NCBI RefSeq assembly: GCF_016865485.1
Contig: NZ_AP024452.1
Location: 1,758,501-1,822,500 of the forward strand
Length of the DNA stretch: 64,000 bases
From: Luteitalea sp. TBR-22
Lineage (GTDB): Bacteria > Acidobacteriota > Vicinamibacteria > Vicinamibacterales > Vicinamibacteraceae
Direction of reading: 5' to 3'
The position numbers and the translations under genes are program-made. This document shows positions 8,482 to 16,773 of the stretch, piece by piece (positions within the stretch are counted from its first letter, which is position 1; every line of letters begins with the position of its first letter). Below the pieces are notes generated by a model, which made no database searches, was not told the origin of the DNA, and saw nothing but the letters and a program-made list of their open reading frames with translations.

Positions 8482-8601
8482 CGGGTCTCCCTGTCGCCCG
8501 CGCCTCGGCGGGGCGGCGGCATCCGGCGCCGGCATGCGGTCATGCCTGGTCCCGGCCGTGATGACGGTGTCGCCCTGATTACTGCCGCGAGGGGCCGGGC
8601 G

Positions 8602-9351
8602 TTACACGAGGATGAGTTTCCCCCCGGCGATGATCAACACGACGCCGAGGAGCTGGCGGAAGGTGTGGGGAGCGATACGGCGCGCGCCGAGGTCGCTGCC
8701 GATCACGCCGCCGACCACGGCCGCCGTCGCCAGGAGCGGCAACCCCGGGGCGAAGGTGGCGGTCGTCGGCGCGTTGCCGAGCAGGCCGGCGACCGAGTTG
8801 ACGAGGATGAAGGCGGCCGACACGCCGCCGGTGTCGCGCGTCTCGGCCCAACTGGCGAAGATGAGCAGGGGGCTCAGGAAGATGCCCCCGCCGGTGCCGG
8901 TCAGGCCCGACAGCAACCCGATTCCCGCACCGAGCACCACCGCGACCGGGACCGACAACCGGCGCGTCACCTCGCGCGTGCGGTCGGCGACGACGGCGCT
9001 CGCCGGGCGCAACAAGCGCCACGCGGCGACGAGCAGCACGAGTCCCACCAGCGTCTTGTGCCAATGACCGCCCAGCTGAAGGGCGCCGCCCACGAACGCC
9101 AGGGGTATGGACCCCAGCGCGAAGGGCCAGAGCAGCGCCAGCGAGAAGTGCCCGGCGCGCATGAACCGCCACGTCGCGATCGTGGCGACCAGGATGTTGA
9201 GGACGAGGGCGGTCGGGCGCATCACCTCGGGCGCCACGCTCAGCAGCGCCATGGCGGCGAGATAGCCGGAGGCGCCAGCATGCCCGACCGACGAGTAGAG
9301 CAGCGCGGCCACGAAGATCAGTCCGGCCAGCACGAGCGTGGAGGTCAGCAC
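8602..9351 (-). CDS. TauE/SafE (TSUP) family permease
   Basis: The product has 249 residues with about seven to eight membrane segments and the two-fold pattern of the TSUP family: SSVGHAGASGYLAAMALL in the first half and GLLSGLTGTGGGIFLSPLLIF in the second. The family exports sulfite, sulfoacetate or other small anions. No sulfur genes flank it, so the substrate cannot be assigned. It is divergent from pssA across a 119-base region that contains a heptamer array. Confidence 0.85.
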   Translation of the reverse strand: MLTSTLVLAGLIFVAALLYSSVGHAGASGYLAAMALLSVAPEVMRPTALVLNILVATIATWRFMRAGHFSLALLWPFALGSIPLAFVGGALQLGGHWHKTLVGLVLLVAAWRLLRPASAVVADRTREVTRRLSVPVAVVLGAGIGLLSGLTGTGGGIFLSPLLIFASWAETRDTGGVSAAFILVNSVAGLLGNAPTTATFAPGLPLLATAAVVGGVIGSDLGARRIAPHTFRQLLGVVLIIAGGKLILV

Positions 9352-9367
9352 GCTTGCATGCTAAACC

Positions 9368-9430
9368 GGGAGTCGGGAACCGGGACTCGGGAGTGGGGAG
9401 TCGGGAGTCGGGAGTCGGGAGTCGGGCGGC
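9368..9430. repeat. GGGAGTC heptamer array, nine units
   Basis: Nine 7-base units lie in phase: gggagtc, gggaacc, gggactc, gggagtg, gggagtc four times, gggcggc. They fill the divergent promoter region between the TSUP permease start (9351) and the phosphatidylserine synthase start (9471). Confidence 0.9.
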
Positions 9431-9470
9431 TGGCCTTGCGCAACGTCGGCGTTCCAGCCTCCAATGCCCC

Positions 9471-10088
9471 ATGCCACACCTCTCGATGCTGCGGTCGTAC
9501 ACGTGGGCCGATCTCCTGACGATCGGCAACGCCGCCTGCGGGACGCTGGCGATCCTGCTGTGCCTCGAGTCGCTGGCCGAGCAGAACCCGGCCTGCCTGT
9601 GGTACGCGATGGGGTTGCTACCGCTGGCGCTGGCGCTCGACGTGGCTGACGGCTACGTGGCGCGACTCGACCGACGCCGCCAGTCACGCCTCGGCGCCGA
9701 CCTCGACTCGCTGGCCGACGTCATCTCGTTCGGCGTCGCGCCGGCAGTCATCGGGTACGCCCTCGGGCTGCGCGGCGGCTGGGACATCGCGGTGCTGACC
9801 TACTTCGTCGCGTGCGGGGTGAGCCGACTGGCGCGCTTCAACGTGACCGCCTCGGCGCTGGCCGACCAGGCGACCGGCAAGGTGAAGTACTTCGAGGGCA
9901 CGCCGATCCCGACCAGTGTGCTGATCGTTGCCCTGCTGGCGGCCGCGACGTGGGCCGGACGCACCGGTCCGGACCTGTGGCTCGGCGCGGTTCGGCTCGG
10001 CCCTGCCTGGCTGCACCCGCTCGTGCTCGTCTACGCCGCCAGCGGCAGTGCCATGATCAGCGCCACCTTGCGGATCCCGAAGCCGTAG
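9471..10088 (+). CDS. pssA: CDP-diacylglycerol-serine O-phosphatidyltransferase
   Basis: This is a 205-residue integral membrane enzyme that joins CDP-diacylglycerol and serine to give phosphatidylserine, the precursor of phosphatidylethanolamine. The CDP-alcohol phosphotransferase motif is complete: DVADGYVAR ... GADLDSLAD, with the DG-x2-AR-x8-G-x3-D-x3-D spacing that binds the metal and CDP. VSRLARFNVT and YFEGTPIPTS are typical of the serine-specific (PssA type II) branch. Starts at 9471 or 9486 are both plausible; the frame reads upstream through the heptamer array, which is clearly non-coding. No phosphatidylserine decarboxylase is adjacent. Confidence 0.87.
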   Translation: MPHLSMLRSYTWADLLTIGNAACGTLAILLCLESLAEQNPACLWYAMGLLPLALALDVADGYVARLDRRRQSRLGADLDSLADVISFGVAPAVIGYALGLRGGWDIAVLTYFVACGVSRLARFNVTASALADQATGKVKYFEGTPIPTSVLIVALLAAATWAGRTGPDLWLGAVRLGPAWLHPLVLVYAASGSAMISATLRIPKP

Positions 10089-10091
10089 GGG

Positions 10092-10115
10092 GATGCCGCG
10101 ATGCCGCGGTGCTGC
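10092..10115. repeat. Octamer repeat GATGCCGC, three units
   Basis: Units gatgccgc, gatgccgc and ggtgctgc begin four bases after the pssA stop. The reverse complement, GCGGCATC, matches words in the arrays at 12551 and 60641. Confidence 0.5.
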
Positions 10116-10199
10116 ATGCAGAAAGCGATCGTGGCAGCGCGCCTCTGACCAAGGCGTCGTTCCGTTGCGCGGCCGTCTTCGTTACAAGGAGCAGGACAC

Positions 10200-11912
10200 G
10201 TGTTGCTCCGCTCGCTCCTCGCCCTCCTGTCCCTGGCGCCGCTCATGGCGTTCCAGCCCGCGACGGTCGCGCCCGATCCCGACGTCGCCGCCAGCGTCAC
10301 CCGGATCCTCGGCAGCGCGCGCCATCCGGGCCTGCGGTGGGCGTCCATCGACGACGTGTCCCGCGACCTCTGGGTGGTCTACGAGGGCGAGCCCGATCGA
10401 CTCGCCTGGTTCGACGGCGGCGCCCCCCTGCCGACGACGGCGGCAGCCGTCGCGGCGGTGGCCGATGCGGCCCGTTTCGGCCTCGACCCCGAAGACTACG
10501 ACGCCACCCGGCTGCAGGCGCAGTGGGCCGACCTGCAGGGAGGGCCGGCCGCCGCGGCCACCCGCGCGCAGTTCGACGTTGCGTTGAGTGTCGCCGTGGC
10601 GCGGCTCGCTCGCGCGGTGCACGTCGGGCGGATCGAGCCGGAACTCCTCGGGTGGAAGTATGCCGGTGCGCACCAGCGCCATGACGGCGTCGCCGCGGTG
10701 CTCAACGCCCGCACCAGGGGGCTTGCCGAGGTGCTCCGCGATCTCGAGCCCCGCGCCGACGGCTACACGCAGACGCGCGCTGCACTGGCGACGTATCGGG
10801 CGCTGGCGGCACTGGGCGAACCGGTGCAGGTGCCGCCGCTGCCCTCGACGATGCCGCGCCTGATGGCTGGGGCGACCTGGGCCGGCGTGCCGGCCCTTGC
10901 CGCCCGACTCGTCGCGACCGGCGACCTGCCGTCGGCACCCGCGATGGACAGGGCACCGCGGTACGCCGGGACGCTCGTGGACGCCGTGCGGCGCTTCCAG
11001 GGACGCCACGGACTCGAAGCCGACGGGCGCGTGGGCGCCGCCACGCTCGCGGCGCTGAACGTGCCGTTGGCCGAGCGGGTGCGACAGATCGAGCGTTCCC
11101 TCGAGCGTCTCCGGTGGCTGCCCGACCTCGCCGACGTGCCACACATCCTGGTCAACATCGCGTCGTTCCGGCTGCGCGCCAGCGACCCCCGCACGCCGGG
11201 CCCGCCGCTGCGCATGAACGTCGTCGTCGGGGGAGCCGCCGATCGCCAGACCCCGTTGTTCATCGAACAGCTCGAGTACGTCGAGTTCCGGCCCTTCTGG
11301 AACCCGCCGCCGAGCATCGTCAAGGACGAGATCCTCCCGAAGGCGCGCGCCGACGCGACGTTCCTCGCGCGAAACGCCTACGAGATCGTCGCCAGCCGCG
11401 CCGCCAGTGCGACTGCGATCGAGGCCACGCCCGAGAACCTCGCCAAGGTGGAGCACGGGCGGTTGTACATCCGGCAGCGCCCGGGGCCGGGCAACTCGCT
11501 GGGCCTCGCGAAGTTCGTGTTCCCCAACGACGACGCGATCTACATGCACGGCACCCCGACGCGGCACACCTTCCGCAAGGCGCGGCGGGACGCCAGCCAC
11601 GGGTGCATCCGGGTCGAGCACCCCGAAGCGCTGGCCGCCTGGCTGCTGCGGGGCGACGCCGCCTGGACGGCAAGGCGCATCGATGCGGCGATGAAGGCCG
11701 AGACGACCTCGCGGGTCATGCTCGACGCGCCGGTGCCGGTGATCCTGTTCTACGACACGGTCCAGGTGAGCGACACGGGCGACATCGCGTTCCTGCCTGA
11801 CATCTACGGACACGACCGCACCCTGGCTGCAGCGCTGGCCAGGGGCTACCCGTACCCGGCGATACCGCAGGCGGCGCTCCCGCAAGCGGTCGGAGAGACC
11901 AGCAAGCGGTAG
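10200..11912 (+). CDS. L,D-transpeptidase, LdtD/YcbB-like
   Basis: The product has 570 residues with an N-terminal hydrophobic signal or anchor. It starts at GTG 10200; AAGGAG lies seven bases upstream. Domains: an N-terminal scaffold (about 30-220), a peptidoglycan-binding repeat near 260-285 (VRRFQGRHGLEADGRVGAAT), and a YkuD catalytic domain with MHGTPTRHTF and SHGCIRVEHP, nucleophile Cys469 and the catalytic His in MHG. It would form 3-3 (mDAP-mDAP) cross-links in the periplasm. Length and domain order match E. coli YcbB/LdtD (615 aa). A YcbK/MepK-type gene follows 66 bases later, as in E. coli. Confidence 0.9.
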   Translation: MLLRSLLALLSLAPLMAFQPATVAPDPDVAASVTRILGSARHPGLRWASIDDVSRDLWVVYEGEPDRLAWFDGGAPLPTTAAAVAAVADAARFGLDPEDYDATRLQAQWADLQGGPAAAATRAQFDVALSVAVARLARAVHVGRIEPELLGWKYAGAHQRHDGVAAVLNARTRGLAEVLRDLEPRADGYTQTRAALATYRALAALGEPVQVPPLPSTMPRLMAGATWAGVPALAARLVATGDLPSAPAMDRAPRYAGTLVDAVRRFQGRHGLEADGRVGAATLAALNVPLAERVRQIERSLERLRWLPDLADVPHILVNIASFRLRASDPRTPGPPLRMNVVVGGAADRQTPLFIEQLEYVEFRPFWNPPPSIVKDEILPKARADATFLARNAYEIVASRAASATAIEATPENLAKVEHGRLYIRQRPGPGNSLGLAKFVFPNDDAIYMHGTPTRHTFRKARRDASHGCIRVEHPEALAAWLLRGDAAWTARRIDAAMKAETTSRVMLDAPVPVILFYDTVQVSDTGDIAFLPDIYGHDRTLAAALARGYPYPAIPQAALPQAVGETSKR

Positions 11913-11978
11913 GAGTACGCGACACGGCTGCGATCAAACGGCGAAGGTGTGCCGGGACGCGGATGCTAAGGTGTCTGG

Positions 11979-12509
11979 ATGCACCACCGGCGTCGCTTCC
12001 TCAGGACCCTGGCTACCGCCGCCCCGCTCGCTGCTTTCCCAGGCAAGGCCCTCGCGGCCATGCGCAGGCCGCGCGTGCTCGCGTTGGCGCACCTCCACAC
12101 GGCCGAGACGCTGAAGGTCGAGTACGGTGACGCCGACCGCTACTTCCCGGACGCGCTCGCGGCGGTCAACAAGCTGCTGCGCGACTTCCGCACCGGCGAC
12201 GTGCACGACATCGACCCGGCACTGCTCGACCTGCTCGCGGCGCTGCGCGCCCGCACCGGCACCGCCACGCCCTTCCAGGTGATCTCGGGGTATCGGTCGC
12301 CGCAGACCAACGCGATGCTGCACCGCCGCAGCCCCGGCGTCGCGTCGGGCAGCTTCCACATGAAGGGCCAGGCGATCGACATCCGCCTCGGCGACGTCTC
12401 CCTCGGGGCGCTCCGCAATGCCGCGCTCGACCTCGGCCTGGGTGGGGTGGGGTACTACCCGTCGTCCAACTTCGTCCACGTCGACACCGGCCCCATCCGA
12501 ACCTGGTAG
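11979..12509 (+). CDS. MepK/YcbK-like murein endopeptidase (DUF882, M15 fold)
   Basis: This is a 176-residue protein with a Tat signal (HHRRRFLRTLATAAP). The peptidase M15A/DUF882 core shows the zinc ligands SFHMKGQAIDIR (His and Asp) and FVHVDTG (His), plus ISGYRSPQTNAML. E. coli MepK cleaves the 3-3 cross-links that L,D-transpeptidases make. The gene sits directly downstream of an LdtD-like gene on the same strand, so a make-and-cut pair for L,D-cross-links is likely (inference supported by the known ycbB-ycbK neighbourhood). Confidence 0.87.
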   Translation: MHHRRRFLRTLATAAPLAAFPGKALAAMRRPRVLALAHLHTAETLKVEYGDADRYFPDALAAVNKLLRDFRTGDVHDIDPALLDLLAALRARTGTATPFQVISGYRSPQTNAMLHRRSPGVASGSFHMKGQAIDIRLGDVSLGALRNAALDLGLGGVGYYPSSNFVHVDTGPIRTW

Positions 12510-12550
12510 GGCTTCGGTCCCTCGCGCCCGGCCTTCGGCCTTCGCGCACC

Positions 12551-12590
12551 GCATTCCAGCATCGCCGCTTCGCAGCATTCCGTAATGCCG
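12551..12590. repeat. Octamer array running into a start codon
   Basis: Five 8-base units lie in phase: gcattcca, gcatcgcc, gcttcgca, gcattccg, taatgccg. The ATG at 12585 of the macro-SIR2 gene is bases 3-5 of the last unit. Upstream are two cggcctt heptamers (12529-12542). No Shine-Dalgarno sequence is visible, so the array occupies the position of the ribosome site. Confidence 0.7.
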
Positions 12591-14159
12591 TCCCGCACCG
12601 GCCACGTCTTCGTCACGCTCGGCGACCTGACGCGTTTTGCCGCCGACGCGCTGATCCTGCCCACCGATCGCGCCTTCACCGTCGAGGAAGGCTGGCGCAG
12701 CCTCCTCGACGCCGGCGCCTGCCCACCTGCCGGCCTCGCGCAGGGCCGCGTGCGCGCCTTCGTGCACCGGCCGACGGGCCACGAGGACCAGCGGGTGCGC
12801 GTGTGGACCAACGTCGGCGCCGAGTCGCCCGTCGGCAGCGAGTGGTTCGTCGATGGCGCGTGCGAGGCGCTGGAGCTCGCGGCCGATGCGCTCGGGGGCC
12901 AGACGATGCCGGGGGCCGCAGGGCGCCGACCGCTGGTGGCCCTGCCACTGGTCGGCACGGGACTCGGCGGCGGCCGGCACCGCTCCGGCGACATCGTGAA
13001 GGCGCTGCTCCCGCGCCTCGGCGCGACGGCGACCGCCAAGGGCGTCGACGTGGCCCTCGTGCTGATGCGCGAGCGCACCTACGCGGCGGTGCAGGCTGCC
13101 CGCGCGTCGATGACCGGCACGACCTTCGACACGCTGCTCACGCCGGTTCTGCGCGCCGAGGGCGACACGCTGGCCGGGTACGCGCGGCGCGGCGACCTCG
13201 TGCTGTTCATCGGCGCCGGCGCCAGCATCGGCGGCGGCCTCCCCGGCTGGGGCGACCTGCTTGATCGGCTCGCCGGCGACGCCGGCTTCTCGCTCGACGA
13301 GCGCGCGAAGCTGCGCAATCTCGACGAGCTCGATCGCGCGCGCATCGTGCAGATGCGCCTCGAGGCGCGCAGCCAGCGGCGGCTCGGCGAGCACATCGCC
13401 TCGATGATGAGCGCGAGTCCCTTCCGGCCGCTCACGCAGACGCTGCTCGCGTCGCTGCCGGTGACCCAGGCTGCGACGACCAACTACGACCAGCTGTTCG
13501 AGGGCGCCTCGGGCGACGTGGGCATCGACTGCGCCATCCTGCCGTACGCGCCTGCCCCGGCGCGCCGGCGCTGGTTGCTCAAGCTGCACGGGTGCGTCAC
13601 GCACCCCGAACACATCGTGCTCACGCGCGACGACTACCTGCGGTTCTCCTCGAGCCGCGCCGCGCTCGCCGGCATCGTGCAGGCGCTGATGGTCACGCGG
13701 CACATGCTGTTCGTGGGGTTCTCGCTGCGCGACGACAACTTCCATCGCATCCTGCACGACGTGCGCAGCACGATGACCGCCGCGGGCGTCGGCGACCAGC
13801 CGTTCGGCACGGCGCTCGCCCTGTTTGCCGAGCCCTTCAAGCAGGACCTGTGGGAACGCGACGTGCGCATCATCCCTGCCTCCACCGAGGAGTGGGCGAG
13901 CGCGCACGGCGACCCGATCCGCGAGCAGGACGCGGTGCGGCGCCTGCTCGTCCTGCTCGACTACATCGGGATGCGCGCCTCGAGCGGCGCGTCGCACCTG
14001 CTCGACCGGCACTTCGACGGCGTGCTCTCGGACGCGGAACTCGAGGTCGGCCGGGCGCTGCAGGCGCTGGCCGCGGGTTTCACGCCGGCCGAGTGGCACA
14101 CGACGGCCGGCCAGCGGGTCCTGGCCCTGCTCAGGGAGTTGGGCTGGGACGGCGCGTGA
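12585..14159 (+). CDS. Macro-like domain fused to SIR2 family NADase-type domain
   Basis: This is a 524-residue cytosolic protein. Residues about 5-175 look like a macro domain (ADP-ribose binding): GDLTRFAADALILP aligns with GDIT...DAIVNAAN, and LPLVGTGLGGG...IVKALLPRL with the central phosphate loop. Residues about 200-400 are a SIR2 domain: FIGAGAS (G210-S214), TTNYD (N300, D302), KLHG with catalytic His335, and VGFSLRDDNF. This SIR2 type is typical of NAD-degrading anti-phage effectors (ThsA, SIR2-APAZ, DSR) rather than of protein deacetylases, and the Cys4 zinc site of deacetylases is absent. The last 120 residues are helical and unrecognised. Its 3' end overlaps the convergent acyltransferase by 29 bases. 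Confidence 0.83.
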   Translation: MPSRTGHVFVTLGDLTRFAADALILPTDRAFTVEEGWRSLLDAGACPPAGLAQGRVRAFVHRPTGHEDQRVRVWTNVGAESPVGSEWFVDGACEALELAADALGGQTMPGAAGRRPLVALPLVGTGLGGGRHRSGDIVKALLPRLGATATAKGVDVALVLMRERTYAAVQAARASMTGTTFDTLLTPVLRAEGDTLAGYARRGDLVLFIGAGASIGGGLPGWGDLLDRLAGDAGFSLDERAKLRNLDELDRARIVQMRLEARSQRRLGEHIASMMSASPFRPLTQTLLASLPVTQAATTNYDQLFEGASGDVGIDCAILPYAPAPARRRWLLKLHGCVTHPEHIVLTRDDYLRFSSSRAALAGIVQALMVTRHMLFVGFSLRDDNFHRILHDVRSTMTAAGVGDQPFGTALALFAEPFKQDLWERDVRIIPASTEEWASAHGDPIREQDAVRRLLVLLDYIGMRASSGASHLLDRHFDGVLSDAELEVGRALQALAAGFTPAEWHTTAGQRVLALLRELGWDGA

Positions 14160-15213
14160 CGCGGCGCGCCCATTCGCGTGCCGGCCACTCCACCAGGTGA
14201 TGCACCAGCGCAGCCAGGGCCAGTGAGGTCGGCAGGCCGATGAACGCCACCCATGGCCACGTCCAGCCGGCGAAGAACAGCGCGCCGAACAGCGGGTAGT
14301 GCCAGAGGAAGAACGGGTACGACACGTCGCCCATCCACAGGGACCAGGGGTGGCGCAAGAGGCGGTCGGCCATCCCGGCGTCGCGGGACCGCTCCGGCAT
14401 CGCCGCGACCAGCAGCGGCACCGAGGCCAGCAGCGCCACGGTCAACGCCGGCATGAGCAGCCCCAGGCGCCGCCACGGCACGCAGAAGCTCGCCCCGAGC
14501 AGCACCGTCGTCAGCGTCAGCACGCGCGGATGTCCCCACCAGCCGTCCAGGCGCGCCCGCATCCCGGGCTCGAACCGGACCAGCGCCAGCGCAGCACCGA
14601 TCATCGGCGCCGCCAGGCGGCTCGCCGGCGCGTTGTAGGCCCAGGCGATGTCGGCCACGGCCCACGGCGCGTGTCGCATCGCGAGCGAGGCCAGGCCGAG
14701 CAGGGCGGTCGTTGCTGCCGCCACCAGAGGCCGTGTCGACACCAGTCGGCAGGCGCCGAGCACCAGGGGCAGCAAGGCGTAGAACTGCACCTCGAGCGCC
14801 ACCGACCAGGTGTGACCGAACAGGAGGGGGTAGTCCAGTCCGGCGGCGCGCGTCAGGTTGGCGCGGAAGGTCGCAGCCACCCAGGCGTCGCGCTCGACCT
14901 GCCCCCAGGCGGGGGTGGCCCACCCGGCGGCCGCGGCGAGCGTGAAGGCCACCAGCGTCACCAGCAGGGCCGGCAGCACGCGCGCGGCCCGTCGTGACGC
15001 GTAGGCGATCGTCGGCATCCGACCGACCCTGTCGGCGTCGCTCCACAGCGCGTGCGCGATGACGAACCCGCTCAGCACGCAGAACACTTCGAGGGTGAGC
15101 GGCCCGCCCGGCGCGAGGCGCGGCTTCAGGTGGAAGGCCGCGACGACGAGGCACAGGATGCCGCGCACGCCGTCGAAGGCGCGCCACGCATGCGGAGGGC
15201 TCCCGGCCGACAC
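14131..15213 (-). CDS. Acyltransferase 3 (OafA/YrhL-like) membrane protein
   Basis: The product has 360 residues with ten or more membrane segments. Family marks: AFDGVRGILCLVVAAFHLKP at the N-terminus (the R and H positions of the acyltransferase 3 family), FCVLSGFVIAHALW, ASRRAARVLPALL, FGHTWSVALEVQFYALLP with the conserved SVALE, and a C-terminal SYPFFLWHYPLF. Such proteins move O-acetyl or other acyl groups onto extracytoplasmic glycans. Its 3' end overlaps the convergent macro-SIR2 gene. Confidence 0.87.
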   Translation of the reverse strand: MSAGSPPHAWRAFDGVRGILCLVVAAFHLKPRLAPGGPLTLEVFCVLSGFVIAHALWSDADRVGRMPTIAYASRRAARVLPALLVTLVAFTLAAAAGWATPAWGQVERDAWVAATFRANLTRAAGLDYPLLFGHTWSVALEVQFYALLPLVLGACRLVSTRPLVAAATTALLGLASLAMRHAPWAVADIAWAYNAPASRLAAPMIGAALALVRFEPGMRARLDGWWGHPRVLTLTTVLLGASFCVPWRRLGLLMPALTVALLASVPLLVAAMPERSRDAGMADRLLRHPWSLWMGDVSYPFFLWHYPLFGALFFAGWTWPWVAFIGLPTSLALAALVHHLVEWPAREWARRVTRRPSPTP

Positions 15214-15240
15214 GCCGAAGAGCCTACTGCACGGGCGCCG

Positions 15241-15633
15241 TCACTCCGGCGCGTTCCTGATGTCGGCAGCCGCGCGCGCGTGCTTGTCGGCGAGGGTACG
15301 CATCGCCCGGGCGTCCTTGCGGGCACGAGCCGCGTCCTGGCGCTCGGTGTAGCCGGCGCGATGCATCGGCGCGGCCTTGTATTCGTGGGGATACCAGCCC
15401 TGCTCGAGCTGGCGCGCCTTCTTCTCCAGCCGTCTCGCCTCGCGCTCGAGGCTGGCGGCGCGGTCGCTGTAGGCGTCGGCGACCTGCGTGTGCTGCTCGG
15501 CCGATTCGGCCACGGCTGCCAGCCGCGCCAGTTGCTGCTCCGCCGTGAGCACCTGCGCCGCGCCGGCGAGGCTGCTCCCCAGCATGGTGGCCGCCACGAC
15601 CGCGGCCGCGATCAACCGTCGTTGTCGTTGCAC
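15241..15633 (-). CDS. Small exported coiled-coil protein, unknown function
   Basis: The product has 130 residues. GTG 15633 is chosen: GGAGAGGAG lies five bases upstream and the protein then begins VQRQRRLIAAAVVAATML, a good signal peptide ending near Ala-26. The mature part is almost all charged helix (AEQQLARLAAVAESAEQH, DRAASLEREARRLEKKARQLEQG), with a WYPHEYKAAPMHRAGYT break in the middle. No family recognised. The N-terminal 12 residues of the longer open frame to 15669 have no signal character. Confidence 0.65.
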   Translation of the reverse strand: MQRQRRLIAAAVVAATMLGSSLAGAAQVLTAEQQLARLAAVAESAEQHTQVADAYSDRAASLEREARRLEKKARQLEQGWYPHEYKAAPMHRAGYTERQDAARARKDARAMRTLADKHARAAADIRNAPE

Positions 15634-15740
15634 GTCGACTCCTCTCCTGGTTAAGGACGGTCCCGCCACACCAACGGATCCAGTAAGCCAGATCGGGCGG
15701 ACTGGTGCAACACGCCCCGGGCCCGTGGCAGGATGCGGGC

Positions 15741-16241
15741 ATGACGCGCAATGACCTCGGGCGCCTGGTCGACTATCACTACTGGGCGCGTGATCGACTG
15801 CTGCAGGCCGTGGCCCGGCTCGATGCCGAGGCCTTCACCCGCGACCTCGGGAGCAGTTTCGCCTCGGTGCGCGACACGCTGGCGCACCTGCAGGGCGCCG
15901 AATGGATCTGGATCTCCCGGTTCAAGGGAGAGTCGCCGACGCAGTCGCTGCCCCTCGAGCGGTTCGCCACCCTCGACGAGCTACGCGCGGCCTGGGTCGT
16001 GACGGAGGCCGATCTCCGTGCGCTGGTCGACGGCCTGCCAGCCGACGGCTCGGCGCGCGTCGCCTACCGGCTCCTGAACGGCCAGCCCGGCGAGAACACC
16101 ATCGCCGAACTGGTGCAGCACCTGGTCAACCACGGCACCTACCACCGGGGCCAGGTGGTCACCATGCTCCGGCAACTGGGCGCAACGCCACCGGCGTCGA
16201 TGGATCTGGTGGCGTTCTTTCGGGAACACCCGGTCCCCTGA
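15741..16241 (+). CDS. DinB family protein
   Basis: This is a 166-residue four-helix-bundle protein of the DinB/YfiT type. It opens LVDYHYWARDRLLQAV, and three candidate metal-site His are visible: His in LAHLQGAEWIW, and LVQHLVNHGTYHRGQV, whose HxxxHR pattern is the family hallmark. Bacterial relatives include thiol-S-transferases such as BstA; no bacillithiol genes are nearby, so the substrate is open. The start at 15741 removes an upstream Pro-rich extension. Confidence 0.85.
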   Translation: MTRNDLGRLVDYHYWARDRLLQAVARLDAEAFTRDLGSSFASVRDTLAHLQGAEWIWISRFKGESPTQSLPLERFATLDELRAAWVVTEADLRALVDGLPADGSARVAYRLLNGQPGENTIAELVQHLVNHGTYHRGQVVTMLRQLGATPPASMDLVAFFREHPVP

Positions 16242-16337
16242 GCCCACGGGCCGGGGGCGGCCCTACCGCCCAGGAGCCGCAGCCCGCTGCCATCCCCGCG
16301 CCGGCGCGCCGGACGGGGGGCGACTGCCTGTTGCCGC

Positions 16338-16568
16338 CTAGGCGCGCCAGCTGCGATGCGGGGCCGCCGACTGGCGACGGTCGGGGCTCCAGATTTCGCC
16401 GCAGGGCTCGCATCGCCAGTATCCGTGCGCGCTCGGCGACTTGGCCGCCGACACGATGCGCGTGGAGGCACAGGAGGGGCAGGTCGTGGGCAGTGATTCG
16501 TCGGTGGCGGACGCGGCGAAAGCCTGGCGCGCGTCGCGCGCCGGCAGGGACGACGATGGGGGAACCAT
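16338..16568 (-). CDS. Small zinc-ribbon protein
   Basis: The product has 76 residues. A single zinc ribbon is obvious: CPSC at residues 30-33 and CEPCGEIW about 20 residues later, separated by a beta-hairpin (STRIVSAAKSPSAHGYWR). Both tails are Ser/Ala-rich and probably disordered. Likely a nucleic-acid or protein-binding adaptor; function unknown. It converges on the DinB gene. Confidence 0.68.
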   Translation of the reverse strand: MVPPSSSLPARDARQAFAASATDESLPTTCPSCASTRIVSAAKSPSAHGYWRCEPCGEIWSPDRRQSAAPHRSWRA

Positions 16569-16773
16569 CCGTCATCGTCTCACGCGTGCTCATGGCCGCG
16601 GCAGGAATCGACGACAGCCGAGCTGGTGCGGTCGGGAGCGGGTGCGGGAAATCACGCGAACTGGCGGCAGACGACGAACCCGCGCCGCAGTTTCCCGCGG
16701 CGCCGCGTCGCGGGCAGGGCGGCACCCATCGTGCAGTCACTGTTCCGGACGCACCTCAGCAACGGAGGGCACC

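Noticed and set aside
9354-9470. A 39-codon N-terminal extension of pssA
   Set aside because: It is a translation of the GGGAGTC heptamer array, with Gly/Val/Ser/Arg repeats; the family N-terminus fits the start at 9471.
11934-14099. A 721-codon minus-strand ORF opposite MepK and macro-SIR2
   Set aside because: The translation is low-complexity Arg/Glu/Ala with no family signature, while both plus-strand genes have complete motifs.
12585-14159. Assignment of the SIR2 protein as a complete Thoeris system
   Set aside because: Thoeris needs a TIR protein (ThsB) beside ThsA; none is present within the window.
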